A program made the position numbers and the translations under genes. The notes below the pieces were generated by a model that was given only the letters and a program-made list of their open reading frames with translations, was not told the origin of the DNA and ran no database searches. From NCBI RefSeq assembly GCF_026341855.1, contig NZ_JAPENW010000001.1:1240001-1304000 (forward strand): a stretch of DNA of 64,000 nucleotides. The letters run 5' to 3'. Positions 47,886-56,827 of the stretch are shown here, piece after piece (the first letter of the stretch is position 1; each line of letters opens with the position of its first letter). The DNA comes from Streptomyces sp. NBC_00568. GTDB taxonomy: Bacteria > Actinomycetota > Actinomycetes > Streptomycetales > Streptomycetaceae.

Positions 47886-49754
47886 CTACTCGACCCCGAT
47901 CAGCAGCAGCGCGCCCTGGCGCCCGCCCCGGTACACCACGGTGTCCACCGCGAGATACGACTCCCGTACGCGGGATTCGAGGTGCGCGGCGATGGTGTCG
48001 GGGGCCTCGTCGCCGAGGACGAGCGTGACCATCTCGCCACCGGCGGCGAGCATGCGGTCGAGGACGGTCTCGGCCGTGGCGGTCAGGTCGGCGCCGATGA
48101 CGGCGACATCCCCGTCGATGAGGCCGAGGACGTCCCCGGCCTGGCAGATGCCGGCCATGGTCCAGGACTGCCGCTCGGCGACGGCGACCTCGGCATAGCG
48201 CGTGGCGCCCGCCGCCGAGGTCATCGCGACGACGTCCTCGTCGAAGCGGCGCTCCGGTTCGTGCACGGCCAGCGCCGCGATGCCCTGCACGGCGGAGCGG
48301 GTCGGGATCAGCGCGACCCGGACGCCCTCGGCGCGGGCCTGTTCGGCGGCCGCCGCCGCGGTGTGCCGCAGGTCGGCGTCGTTGGGCAGCAGCACCACCT
48401 CACGCGCGTGGGCACGCCGTACCGCCTCCACGAGCTCCCCGCTGGCGGGCGGCTCCCCCGGCCGCGCCAGCACGGTGGTCGCTCCGGCCTCCGTGTACAG
48501 CCCGGCCAGGCCCTCGCCGGGTACGACGGCCACGACGGCGCGCTGGGCCCGCTCCCGGGGCGGACGCCCCGCGCCGGCTCCGGTGTGGACGTCACCGAGC
48601 CCGAAGTGGGTGATCCGGATGCGGTACGGCCGTCCCGCCTCGACTCCCGCCTCGACGGCGGCGCCCGCGTCGTCCACGTGCACATGGACGTTCCACAGTC
48701 CGTCGCCGCCGACCACGACGAGGGAGTCGCCGAGTCCGTCGAGCCGCTCCCGCAGCCGGTCCACGGCGGCGTCCTCGGCCTCCAGGAGGTAGATCACCTC
48801 GAAGGCGGGATGGCCTTCCTCCGCCGCCCCGTTCACGCAGGCGTCCGCCCCGTCGCCGGTCGCCACGTCCCGCTCTTCGGCCCCGCGCCCATGCGGACCG
48901 GGACTCCCACCCGGTGCCGCCTCGGTGACTCCGGTGACTCCGGTGACTCCGGTGACTCCGGTGACTCCGGTGAGAGCGTCCGGGATGTCGACGGTCGCGG
49001 CCCCAGGGGCGCCCGCCGTGCCGACCGCTCCCGTGCCCCCGGGAACGGTCTCCTGCCAGCGGCCGTCGGCCCTCGGCGCCTCTCCCGTGAACGTCTCCAC
49101 CAGCGCCGCGAGCACCGCCACCAGTCCCCGCCCGCCCGCGTCGACCACACCGGCGCTCTCCAGGACGGCGAGCTGCCCGGTGGTCGCGGTGAGCGCCACG
49201 CACGCTCCCTCGTAGGCCACGCGCGCGACCGTGCCGCAGTCCCCCTCGGCGCCGGAGGCCGCGTCGGCGGCGGCCGAGGCGACGGTGAGGACCGTGCCCT
49301 CGACCGGGTGCGCGACGGCCTTGCGCGCGGAGTCGGCGGCGTTCCGCAGGGCCAGGCGCATGCCCCGGCCGTCGGTGTGAGCGGTCTCGCCGTCGGCGGC
49401 GAGGACCTGTGCCATGCCGCGCAGCAGCTGCGCGAGGATGGTTCCGGAGTTCCCCCGGGCCCCGATCAGCGCTCCGTGCGCCATCGCCCGCGCGGCATCG
49501 GCCAGCGAGGGCCGTCCGGTCACCGCCACGGACGTCCCGTCCCGGTCCACCGCCTCGTACCCCGCGAACACCGCCTCGACCGCCGCCGCCGCGGACTCCA
49601 CCGTCAGATAGAGATTCGTCCCGGTGTCCCCGTCGGCGACCGGATAGACATTGATCGCGTCGATCTCCTCGCGCGCGCGGCCCAGGGCCTCCAGCGCGAG
49701 CCCGCACCAGGTGCGCACCGCGAGAGCATCGAATGTCTGCGGTACCTGCGGCAC
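47886..49754 (-). CDS. DAK2/FakA-like kinase-domain protein
   Basis: A 622-residue protein of the YloV/FakA type. The N-terminal DAK2 domain has the ATP/Mg motif NVYPVADGDTGTNLYLT (35-51) and GARGNSGTILAQLLRGM. The C-terminal part matches the DAK1-like/DegV-partner region (VVLLPNDADLRHTA, GLIDGDVAVIG). Relatives phosphorylate fatty acids. The region between carries five GVT repeats from a 9-bp repeat. Order rpmB-DAK-recG is conserved in Gram-positive bacteria; here recG lies 7.6 kb away, with extra genes between. Confidence 0.88.
   Translation of the reverse strand: MPQVPQTFDALAVRTWCGLALEALGRAREEIDAINVYPVADGDTGTNLYLTVESAAAAVEAVFAGYEAVDRDGTSVAVTGRPSLADAARAMAHGALIGARGNSGTILAQLLRGMAQVLAADGETAHTDGRGMRLALRNAADSARKAVAHPVEGTVLTVASAAADAASGAEGDCGTVARVAYEGACVALTATTGQLAVLESAGVVDAGGRGLVAVLAALVETFTGEAPRADGRWQETVPGGTGAVGTAGAPGAATVDIPDALTGVTGVTGVTGVTGVTEAAPGGSPGPHGRGAEERDVATGDGADACVNGAAEEGHPAFEVIYLLEAEDAAVDRLRERLDGLGDSLVVVGGDGLWNVHVHVDDAGAAVEAGVEAGRPYRIRITHFGLGDVHTGAGAGRPPRERAQRAVVAVVPGEGLAGLYTEAGATTVLARPGEPPASGELVEAVRRAHAREVVLLPNDADLRHTAAAAAEQARAEGVRVALIPTRSAVQGIAALAVHEPERRFDEDVVAMTSAAGATRYAEVAVAERQSWTMAGICQAGDVLGLIDGDVAVIGADLTATAETVLDRMLAAGGEMVTLVLGDEAPDTIAAHLESRVRESYLAVDTVVYRGGRQGALLLIGVE
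48923..48967. repeat. Five 9-bp repeats in the DAK-like gene
   Basis: CGGTGACTC occurs five times in tandem, each coding Gly-Val-Thr on the minus strand. The next copy is altered (CGGTGAGAG). The repeats lie in a variable linker between the kinase and C-terminal domains, so length changes would stay in frame. Confidence 0.9.
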
Positions 49755-49890
49755 CTGCGCCTCCCTTGAGCTGCCGGACGTGGGACGCAGCGTAGACCCA
49801 GAAGGGGTTACTGCCGGTAGGGGGCCCCGAGGAGGGCAGCGTGGCAGCCCGGCCGGTCATGGTAGTTTCGTTCTCCGGACGCAGTCGTTG

Positions 49891-50014
49891 TATGCTGCTC
49901 CAGTTGCCCGATCCGATCGGGCCATCCTCCTGGCACCGCCACTCAGATCCTAGATCTTGATTCTCGGCATGCCGGGATCAACCGTAAGTGCATCTGAAGT
50001 CTTTGGAGTGACCC
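49891..50014 (+). promoter_or_regulatory. rpmB promoter and leader
   Basis: TATGCT (49891-49896) is a likely -10. The 110-120 nt leader that follows carries GCCCGAT-CCG-ATCGGGC (49906-49922), a perfect 7-bp hairpin at its start, and ends with TTGGAG before the GTG. No clear -35 is seen. The hairpin could stabilise the message or respond to L28 levels, which is speculative. Confidence 0.4.
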
Positions 50015-50200
50015 GTGGCTGCCAACTGCGACGTCTGCGGCAAGGGGCCGGGCTTCGGCAACAACATCTCGCACTCGCACCGCCGTACACCGCGTCGCTG
50101 GAACCCCAACATCCAGCGCGTCCGTACCGTGGTGGGCGGGACGCCGAAGCGCGTGAACGCTTGCACCTCGTGCATCAAGGCCGGCAAGGTCACGCGCTGA
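50015..50200 (+). CDS. rpmB: Ribosomal protein bL28
   Basis: Large-subunit protein L28, 61 residues, with [20 protein letters not shown] at the start and two cysteine pairs (CDVC, CTSC) that bind zinc; the C+ form. GTG start with TTGGAG ahead. It is followed by a strong terminator and divergent from the DAK-like gene, which is its usual neighbour in Gram-positives. Confidence 0.97.
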   Translation: MAANCDVCGKGPGFGNNISHSHRRTPRRWNPNIQRVRTVVGGTPKRVNACTSCIKAGKVTR

Positions 50201-50242
50201 CAACCGCTAGCGCGCGGCCACTGCTGGTTCGTTTGCACTGAG

Positions 50243-50272
50243 CCCGTCCACCTCACGGTGGGCGGGTTTTTT
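50243..50272 (+). terminator. rpmB terminator
   Basis: A 10-bp stem (50243-50252 with 50257-50266), loop TCAC, followed by TTTTTT (50267-50272): a textbook rho-independent terminator, rare in this GC-rich window. Confidence 0.9.
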
Positions 50273-50398
50273 GCTGCCCTCTTACGCCGCCCTCATGCGC
50301 CGCGCTCGTACGCCGCCCTCGCACGCCGCCTTCATCCGCCGCGGCTCTCCCGCTCTCCCTGTGGCAGGGGCGTTCCGCCGGCTGCCAGAATCTGCCCA

Positions 50399-53300
50399 AT
50401 GCGCTTCGGCATCCTGGGCCCCCTCGACATCCGTACCGAGGACGGCGGCCCGCTGGACCCCGGCGGGCCGCGGCCCCGTGCCCTGCTGACCCTGCTGCTC
50501 CTCCACGCGGGGCGGACGGTCTCCACGGAGCGCCTGACCGACGGCCTGTACGGTGCCGAGCCGCCGGCCGGAGCCGCCAACGCCCTCCAGTCCCAGATCT
50601 CCCGGCTGCGCAAGCGGCTCGGCACCCCTCCGGAGATCCGGGCCACCCCGACCGGTTACCGCATCGACGTCTCCCCCGACTCCGTGGACGCCCACCGCTT
50701 CGAGCGCCTGGCCCGCGAAGGGCGCACCGCCCTCACGGCCGGCGATCACATGACCGCGGCGGACCTGCTCCGGGAAGCGCTCGCCCTGTGGCGGGGCCCC
50801 GCCCTCGCCGATCTCCCCGACGCGCACGCCCAGGTCGCCCGGCTCGACGAACTGCGGCTCACCGCGTTCCTGGACCGCGTCGACGCCGACCTCGCGCTCG
50901 GCGGCGGCCCGGAGCTCGTACCCGAGCTGCGCGAGAGGATCACGTCACATCCGCTGAGCGAGCGTCTCTACGGACAGCTGATGCGGGCCCTGCACGCCGG
51001 CGGGCGGCCCGCCGAGGCACTCACGGTGTACGAGGAGGCCCGACGCATCCTCGCCGACGAGCTCGGCACCGACCCCTCGCCCGAATTGTCCGCACTCCAC
51101 CTGGAGCTGCTCCAGGGCGCGGAGCCGGCTCGGCGGCGCGTGCCGGCCCAGCTCACCCGGTTCATCGGCCGCGACGCGGAACTCCGGCGGGTCCGGACTC
51201 TCCTCGCGCAGGACCGCCTGGTGACGCTCACCGGACCGGGCGGAGCCGGAAAGACCCGCCTCGCGATCGAGGCGGCGAGCACCGGCACGTACGCGGACGT
51301 GTGCGTCGTCGAGCTGACCGACCTCACCGACGGCTCCCGGATCCCGTACGCCGTGCTCACCGCACTCGGCGTCCGCGAGGGATTCCGTACGCCCGCGAGC
51401 GACACCACGCCGCGGCTCCTCGCGGCGCTGGAGGACCGGGAACTGCTGCTGGTGCTGGACAACTGCGAGCACCTGGTCGAGGAGGTGGCCCGGGTGGCCG
51501 CCCTGCTGCTCGGCGCGTGCCCCGGCGTGCGGATCCTCGCGACCAGCCGGGAGTCGCTGGGGATCACGGGAGAGCTGCTGTGCCCGGTGCCGGCGCTGCC
51601 GCCGGAGGCCGCGGAGCGGCTGTTCCTCGACCGGGCGGCGGCCGTGCGGCCCGGCTTCGGGGGGCACGCGCGCGTCGCCGGTATCTGTGCCGCGCTCGAC
51701 GGACTGCCGCTGGCCGTCGAACTGGCCGCGGCCCGGCTGCGCACCCTCACCCCCGACGAACTGGCCGACCGTCTCGGCGACCGCTTCCGCGTGCTCTCGC
51801 GGGGCGACCGGACCAAGGCGCCCCGGCATCGCACGCTGCGGGCGGTCGTGGAGTGGAGCTGGGACCTGCTGGACGACGAGGAACGGCAGCTGGCCCGGCG
51901 GCTGACGGTGTTCTCCGGTGGCGCCACCCTCGCGGCGGTGGAGGCCGTGTGCGCCGTGCCGTATCCCGAGGACCTGCTCGCCTCCTTGGTGGAGAAGTCG
52001 CTGCTGGAGTCCGTCGACGGGCGCTACCGGATGCTGGAGACCATCCGCGCGTTCGCCGCCGAACACCTGGTGAGCGCCGGGGAGGAGGACCGGCTGCGGG
52101 ACGCGCACGCCGGGTACTTCCTCGGCCTGGCCGAAGAGGCGGAACCGCGTCTGCGGGGCGGCGGACAGCTCCCCTGGCTGGGCCGGCTGAGCGCGGAGCT
52201 CGGAAACCTGGACGCGGCCCTGCGCCATCTCGTCAGCGCCGACCCGCGACGGGCGCTGCTCCTCATGGCCGCCCTGTCCTGGTTCTGGCGCCTGCGCGGG
52301 CTGCACGGCGAGCAGGTGCCGCTCGCCCACGCGCTGCTGACGGCCCTCGGCGACTCTCCTCCGCGGGGGCTGACGGAGGAGTACGTCCTGTGCCTGATCA
52401 ACACGGTCTCCGGCGACGGCGAGGATCCCCGCGCGCAGGAGCGCCTGGACCGGGCCGCCGTCCTGCTCGGCACCCTGACCGGGCCGCTGCGCCTGCCCTT
52501 CGCCCTCGTGCTGTGGTCCGTCGCGGACGGGCCGCGCCGGGTCACCGGCGACCAGGTACGCCGGCAGGTCGGCGACGCCCCCTGGGGGCTGGCCCTGCTG
52601 GAGCTCGGCGACGGCCTCCAGCAGATGTTCGCCGGGCGGCCCGAGGCGGCCGAGGCGGCCTTCGCCCGGGGGCTGACCGGATTCCGGGCCACCGGGTGCC
52701 GCTGGGGCCTGGCCAGCTGTCTCGACTGGCTGGCCCTGCTGGCCGACGTGCGCGGCGAGCACCGGCGTGCCCTGGGGCTGATCGACGAGGCCCTGACCTA
52801 CGTACGGGCGCTGGCGGCGTCGGAGGAGACCGGTGACCTGTTGCAGCGCCGGGCCACCGTCCTGCTGCATCTCGGGGACCTCGAAGGGGCGGCCGCGCAC
52901 TACACCCGCGCCGCCTCCCTGGCCCGTACGGCAGGTGCGGCGGACAAGGTCGCGGCCGCCCGTCGCGGCCTCGGCGACACGGCCAGGCTCCGCGGGGAGA
53001 CGGCACACGCGCGCGTGCACTACGAAAGCGCCCTGGAGGCGTGCGCGGGGAACTGGTTCAGCGTCGGCGAGTCCGTGCGGATCCTCATCGGGCTGGGCCG
53101 CACCGCCCTCGCCGAGGGGCGCGCGGGCGAGGCCCGTGACTGGTTCGCCCAGGCCGGCACCCTCGCCCACGAGGTGCACGGGGGGCTCGAACTCGCGGAC
53201 GTCGCCGAGGCGTCGGCCGCCGTCGCCGGGTCTCCCGCCCGGGCGGCCGTCCTGCTTGGCGCGGCCGTCGTCCTGCGGGGCTGCGCGGCCGACGGAGACC

Positions 53301-53413
53301 CGGAGATCGTCCGTACGACGGACGGCGTACGAAAGCGGCTCTCCCCGGAGGCGTACGGCAAGGCCTTCCGGGAGGGACGAAAGCTCGGGGCGGCGGCGGT
53401 CAGCGAACGGTAG
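50399..53413 (+). CDS. AfsR/SARP-family transcriptional regulator
   Basis: A 1,004-residue regulator with the AfsR layout. An OmpR-type winged helix (1-90, LSQ-like helices around LQSQISRLRKRLG) is followed by the BTAD all-helical domain (95-240), an NB-ARC/STAND ATPase with P-loop GPGGAGKT (279-286) and LLLVLDNCEHLVEEVA, and C-terminal TPR-like repeats (about 690-960). Such proteins activate secondary-metabolite or stress genes. The ATG at 50399 is chosen as the winged helix starts MRFGILGPLD. It lies upstream of a monooxygenase gene on the same strand with 35 bp between. Confidence 0.9.
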   Translation: MRFGILGPLDIRTEDGGPLDPGGPRPRALLTLLLLHAGRTVSTERLTDGLYGAEPPAGAANALQSQISRLRKRLGTPPEIRATPTGYRIDVSPDSVDAHRFERLAREGRTALTAGDHMTAADLLREALALWRGPALADLPDAHAQVARLDELRLTAFLDRVDADLALGGGPELVPELRERITSHPLSERLYGQLMRALHAGGRPAEALTVYEEARRILADELGTDPSPELSALHLELLQGAEPARRRVPAQLTRFIGRDAELRRVRTLLAQDRLVTLTGPGGAGKTRLAIEAASTGTYADVCVVELTDLTDGSRIPYAVLTALGVREGFRTPASDTTPRLLAALEDRELLLVLDNCEHLVEEVARVAALLLGACPGVRILATSRESLGITGELLCPVPALPPEAAERLFLDRAAAVRPGFGGHARVAGICAALDGLPLAVELAAARLRTLTPDELADRLGDRFRVLSRGDRTKAPRHRTLRAVVEWSWDLLDDEERQLARRLTVFSGGATLAAVEAVCAVPYPEDLLASLVEKSLLESVDGRYRMLETIRAFAAEHLVSAGEEDRLRDAHAGYFLGLAEEAEPRLRGGGQLPWLGRLSAELGNLDAALRHLVSADPRRALLLMAALSWFWRLRGLHGEQVPLAHALLTALGDSPPRGLTEEYVLCLINTVSGDGEDPRAQERLDRAAVLLGTLTGPLRLPFALVLWSVADGPRRVTGDQVRRQVGDAPWGLALLELGDGLQQMFAGRPEAAEAAFARGLTGFRATGCRWGLASCLDWLALLADVRGEHRRALGLIDEALTYVRALAASEETGDLLQRRATVLLHLGDLEGAAAHYTRAASLARTAGAADKVAAARRGLGDTARLRGETAHARVHYESALEACAGNWFSVGESVRILIGLGRTALAEGRAGEARDWFAQAGTLAHEVHGGLELADVAEASAAVAGSPARAAVLLGAAVVLRGCAADGDPEIVRTTDGVRKRLSPEAYGKAFREGRKLGAAAVSER

Positions 53414-53448
53414 GGGCACGGTCAGCGCCGCAGGCGAAGGTCCTGGCC

Positions 53449-54672
53449 ATGACGAAGAACCCGAAGGACAGCCCCACGGGCAGGCTCGCCCACCTGCACG
53501 TCCTGATCTCCGGCGCCAGCATCGCCGGACCCGCCCTCGCCCTCGGTCTCGCCCGGTACGGCGCCCGTGTCACCGTCGTCGAGAAGGCGCCCGATCTGCG
53601 TGAGGGCGGGTTCGCGGTCGACTTCCGGGGCCATGTGCACCGGACCGTGCTGACCTCGATGGGGATCTGGGACGAGATCCACGCCCGGCAGACCCGCATG
53701 GGCGGGCAGACCGTCGTCGACGCGGACGGCACCCCGCGGGTCGCTCTGCCGGCCGAGATGATGAGCGGTGACGTGGAGATCCTCCGCGGCGATCTGGCCC
53801 GGATCATGTACGAGCGCACCGCGGACCGCGTCGAGTACGTCTTCGGCGACTCGATCGCCACGCTCGACGAGTCCCCCGAGGGCGTCGACGTGACCTTCGA
53901 ACGCGGCGCGCCCCGCCGCTTCGACCTCGTCGTGGGCGCCGACGGACTGCACTCCCTCACCCGACGTCTGGTGTTCGGCGACGAGTCCCGCCACCTGCGC
54001 TTCCTGGACCACTACGTGGCGGGGTTCGGCGTCCCGAACGACCTGGGCCTGGACCGTGCCGGCCGGCTGTACAGCGAGCCGGGCCGGGCGGTCGCCATCG
54101 GCAACTACGACGGCGATCCGGACCGGGCGGGCGCGCTGCTCGTCTTCCGGTCCGAGAAGCTGGAGTTCGACCGGCGTGACGTGGCCGCCCAGAAGCGGAT
54201 CCTGGCCGAGCGGTTCGCCGGGATGGGCTGGGAGGCCCCGCGTGTTCTCAAGGCGCTGGAGGAGACCGACACCCTGTACTTCGACGCCATCGCCCAGATC
54301 CACGTCGACCGGCTGACCCGGGGGCGGGTGGCGCTGCTCGGGGACGCCGGGTACGGCGCCACCATGGGCGGCATGGGGACCGGCGTCGCGATCGTGGCGG
54401 CGTACGTCCTGGCCGGTGAACTGGCGCTGGCGGACGGCGACCACCGCACCGCGTTCGCCGAGTACGAGGCACGGATCCGGGACTTCGCCAAGGGCTGCCA
54501 GAAGATCTCCGGGAACGCGGGCCCCTTCTTCGCGCCGGCGACCGAGCGCAGGATCCGCAGCCGCGACCTGATGTACCGGCTGCTGAGCTCACGGCTGCTC
54601 GCGGGCTTCTTCAAGAAGCTCACCGAGAAGGCCGCGACCGGCATCGAGCTGCGGGACTATCCGCGTCCGTGA
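53449..54672 (+). CDS. FAD-dependent monooxygenase
   Basis: A 407-residue class A flavoprotein hydroxylase resembling TetX-like and PHBH-like enzymes. The FAD dinucleotide fold reads LISGASIAGPALALGLARYG (19-38), the GD/DG motif VVGADGLHSLTRR and a C-terminal GDAGYGATMGGMGTG also bind FAD. Substrates could include tetracyclines, polyketides or aromatics; nothing here decides. It starts 35 bp after the SARP regulator, which likely controls it (inference). Confidence 0.87.
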   Translation: MTKNPKDSPTGRLAHLHVLISGASIAGPALALGLARYGARVTVVEKAPDLREGGFAVDFRGHVHRTVLTSMGIWDEIHARQTRMGGQTVVDADGTPRVALPAEMMSGDVEILRGDLARIMYERTADRVEYVFGDSIATLDESPEGVDVTFERGAPRRFDLVVGADGLHSLTRRLVFGDESRHLRFLDHYVAGFGVPNDLGLDRAGRLYSEPGRAVAIGNYDGDPDRAGALLVFRSEKLEFDRRDVAAQKRILAERFAGMGWEAPRVLKALEETDTLYFDAIAQIHVDRLTRGRVALLGDAGYGATMGGMGTGVAIVAAYVLAGELALADGDHRTAFAEYEARIRDFAKGCQKISGNAGPFFAPATERRIRSRDLMYRLLSSRLLAGFFKKLTEKAATGIELRDYPRP

Positions 54673-54870
54673 GCCACGGGCGCGGGTCCTTCGCGGGCCG
54701 GGCCCCACCCGTGCGGGCCCGGCGGCCGCGGACAACTCGGCCACTCCCCGTCGGCATTCCGCCGCGAACGGCCCACCGGGCCGACGGGCGCCGTCATTTC
54801 GCCCTCCGGACCCCGAAGTACGTCCGCCGGACGGCACGTTGGCCACCGGCGGCCCACCCGCGCGACGGCC

Positions 54871-55836
54871 TCAGGACTCGATGTCCCCGAAGTGGTCCCA
54901 GCCGCCCTTGCTCGTCCAGGGGGCGCCGTCCACGGTGACCTGGGGCAGCGCCGACGGGTTGAGGACCTCGCCGATCACCTTCCAGCGCGCGGGGAGCTTC
55001 ACGTCCGGCGGGAACGTCGCGACGATCGCGTGGTCCTCGCCGCCGGTGAGCACCCACTGGATGGGGTCGACGCCGACGGCCTGACCGATGTCGTTCATCT
55101 GGGAGGGGATGTCGATGTCCCCGGAGCGGACGTCGATGCGCACCTTGCTCGCCTCGGCGATGTGGCCGAGGTCGGCGATCAGCCCGTCGCTGACGTCCGT
55201 CATCGAGGTCGCGCCGAGCCCGGCGGCGGCCGGACCGGCGTGGTACGGCGGTTCGGGACGGCGGTGGGCCTCCACGAAGGCGCGCGGCGAGCGGAAGCCC
55301 CGGGAGAGCACCGCGAACCCGGCCGCGGACCAGCCCAGCCAGCCGGTCACGGCGACGACGTCACCGGGCTGCGCTCCGGCCCGGGTGACCGGCTCGTGGT
55401 TGCGCAGATCGCCGAGCGCGGTGATCGCGATCGTGATGGTCTCGCCCCGTACGACATCCCCGCCGACCACGGCCGCGCCCGCGACCTGGCACTCGTCGCG
55501 CAGCCCGTCCATCAGCTCGGAGGGCCAGGTGGCCGGGAGCTCGGCGGGTACGACCAGGCCGAGCAGCAGCGCGGTCGGTACGGCGCCCATCGCGGCGATG
55601 TCCGCGAGGTTCTGCGCGGCCGCCTTGCGTCCGACGTCGTACGCCGTGGACCAGTCTCGGCGGAAGTGCCGTCCCTCGAGGAGGATGTCGGTGCTCGCCA
55701 CGACCCTGCGGTCCGGCGCGGCCACCACCGCGGCGTCGTCGCCGGGACCGACCCGGACCGCCGGGGTGGTGGTGAGACGCGAGGTGAGCTCTCGGATGAG
55801 CCCGAACTCCCCCAACTCGCCCACGGTGCCCTTCAT
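54871..55836 (-). CDS. thiL: Thiamine-monophosphate kinase
   Basis: Phosphorylates thiamine phosphate to the active diphosphate cofactor. The 321 residues carry the ATP/Mg motifs RVGPGDDAAVV, STDILLEGRHFRRDW, AQNLADIAAMGA and the PurM-type MTDVSDGLIADLGHIAE. The ATG at 55836 fits the family. It is divergent from the AsnC-type gene. In S. coelicolor thiD is recalled next to thiL on the rpmB side; here the SARP and monooxygenase genes occupy that place. Confidence 0.94.
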   Translation of the reverse strand: MKGTVGELGEFGLIRELTSRLTTTPAVRVGPGDDAAVVAAPDRRVVASTDILLEGRHFRRDWSTAYDVGRKAAAQNLADIAAMGAVPTALLLGLVVPAELPATWPSELMDGLRDECQVAGAAVVGGDVVRGETITIAITALGDLRNHEPVTRAGAQPGDVVAVTGWLGWSAAGFAVLSRGFRSPRAFVEAHRRPEPPYHAGPAAAGLGATSMTDVSDGLIADLGHIAEASKVRIDVRSGDIDIPSQMNDIGQAVGVDPIQWVLTGGEDHAIVATFPPDVKLPARWKVIGEVLNPSALPQVTVDGAPWTSKGGWDHFGDIES

Positions 55837-56042
55837 GATCGTCGTGCTCCCTCTGTCGCTGCTCGTGCCCGGTCGCGAGCCGTCTCCGTAGTCGGTACGG
55901 TCGAGTTGACCGTCAACTTGTGCAGTCCGTCCACCCCGGCGCGCAAGCCCCAGTCACCGCGGGTCTCCCCGCGGCGAGCGGCAACGCGATACCGTGGCGT
56001 TCCTTTTCCCCACATGATCCTCGTGGCCGCCCTGGAGGTTCC

Positions 56043-56276
56043 GTGGTACAGGCGTACATCCTGATCCAGACGGAGGTCGGCAAAGCGTCGACCGTCGCCG
56101 AGACGATCAGCAAGATCCCGGGGGTGATCCAGGCCGAGGACGTGACAGGACCGTACGACGTCATCGTGCGCGCCCAGGCCGACACGGTCGACGACCTCGG
56201 TCGCATGGTGGTCGCCAAGGTCCAGCAAGTGGACGGCATCACCCGCACCCTGACCTGCCCGGTCGTGCACCTGTAG
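56043..56276 (+). CDS. Lrp/AsnC-type ligand-binding domain protein
   Basis: A 77-residue stand-alone RAM domain: VVQAYILIQTEVGKASTVAE, IPGVIQAEDVTGPYDVIVRA, then a C-terminal helix. It has no DNA-binding part, so it may sense a ligand and bind a partner. The GTG at 56043 has GGAGG ahead, a good start. It lies just upstream of the DUF3515 gene, 20 bp apart, and divergent from thiL. Confidence 0.87.
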   Translation: MVQAYILIQTEVGKASTVAETISKIPGVIQAEDVTGPYDVIVRAQADTVDDLGRMVVAKVQQVDGITRTLTCPVVHL

Positions 56277-56296
56277 CCCCCGTCTACCCTTGGCCG

Positions 56297-56806
56297 GTGA
56301 ACATCTTCCGTCACCGGCGCACCGCTCTCCTCGGGCTGCCCGCTCTCGCGACGCTGATCGCGATCGCGGGCTGCTCCTCAGCAGACGACAGCGCGTCCGT
56401 CGCGGTTCCGAGTCCGGACACGAAGGTCACCGAGCTGTGCCAGAACCTGGACAAGGCGCTGCCGCGGACGTTGGACGGCCACAGCCGCGAGGACCCGGAG
56501 CCCCGTTCCGCGCTGACCGCGGGCTGGGGAAGCCCGGCGATCATACTGCGCTGCGGTGTCGAGCGGCCTCCGAAGATGGTCGACCCGAAGGTGGCGAAGG
56601 GCGACGACCCGAAAGCGGTCGGCGGCGGTGTGAACGGCGTCGACTGGCTGATGGAGAAGCAGGACGACGGAATGACCCGCCTCACCACCGCTTCGCGTCT
56701 GGCCTACGTCCAGGTGACGGTGCCCAGGAGCGACGATGTCTCCGGGGTGCTCGTCGATCTCGCCGCCTCCGTCAAGAAGGCGATCCCCGAGGGGATCGCC
56801 TCCTGA
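56297..56806 (+). CDS. DUF3515 lipoprotein
   Basis: A 169-residue protein with a short lipoprotein signal (LGLPALATLIAIAGCSS, lipobox cysteine at about 26) and a DUF3515 domain: WGSPAIILRCGVERPPKM, GVDWLM and the C-terminal VSGVLVDLAASVKKAIP. GTG start at 56297. The role is unknown. A hairpin overlaps its last codons. Confidence 0.85.
   Translation: MNIFRHRRTALLGLPALATLIAIAGCSSADDSASVAVPSPDTKVTELCQNLDKALPRTLDGHSREDPEPRSALTAGWGSPAIILRCGVERPPKMVDPKVAKGDDPKAVGGGVNGVDWLMEKQDDGMTRLTTASRLAYVQVTVPRSDDVSGVLVDLAASVKKAIPEGIAS
56778..56801. terminator. Terminator hairpin inside DUF3515 gene
   Basis: AGGCGATCCC/GGGATCGCCT (56778-56801), 10-11 bp with a 2-4 nt loop, ends 2 nt before the stop codon. Like the hairpin at 20652-20700 it is encoded within a reading frame, here between DUF3515 and the convergent ddlA gene. 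Confidence 0.6.
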
Positions 56807-56827
56807 CAGCAGTGTCCCGCGGGATGC

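Noticed and set aside
50201..50398. Repeated CGCCGCCCTC-like text before the SARP gene
   Set aside because: Short, irregular and GC-biased; not a clear repeat array or coding sequence.
50945..53419. Minus-strand 824-codon frame
   Set aside because: Reverse shadow of the SARP gene; Gln/Pro/Arg-rich with no recognisable motifs.
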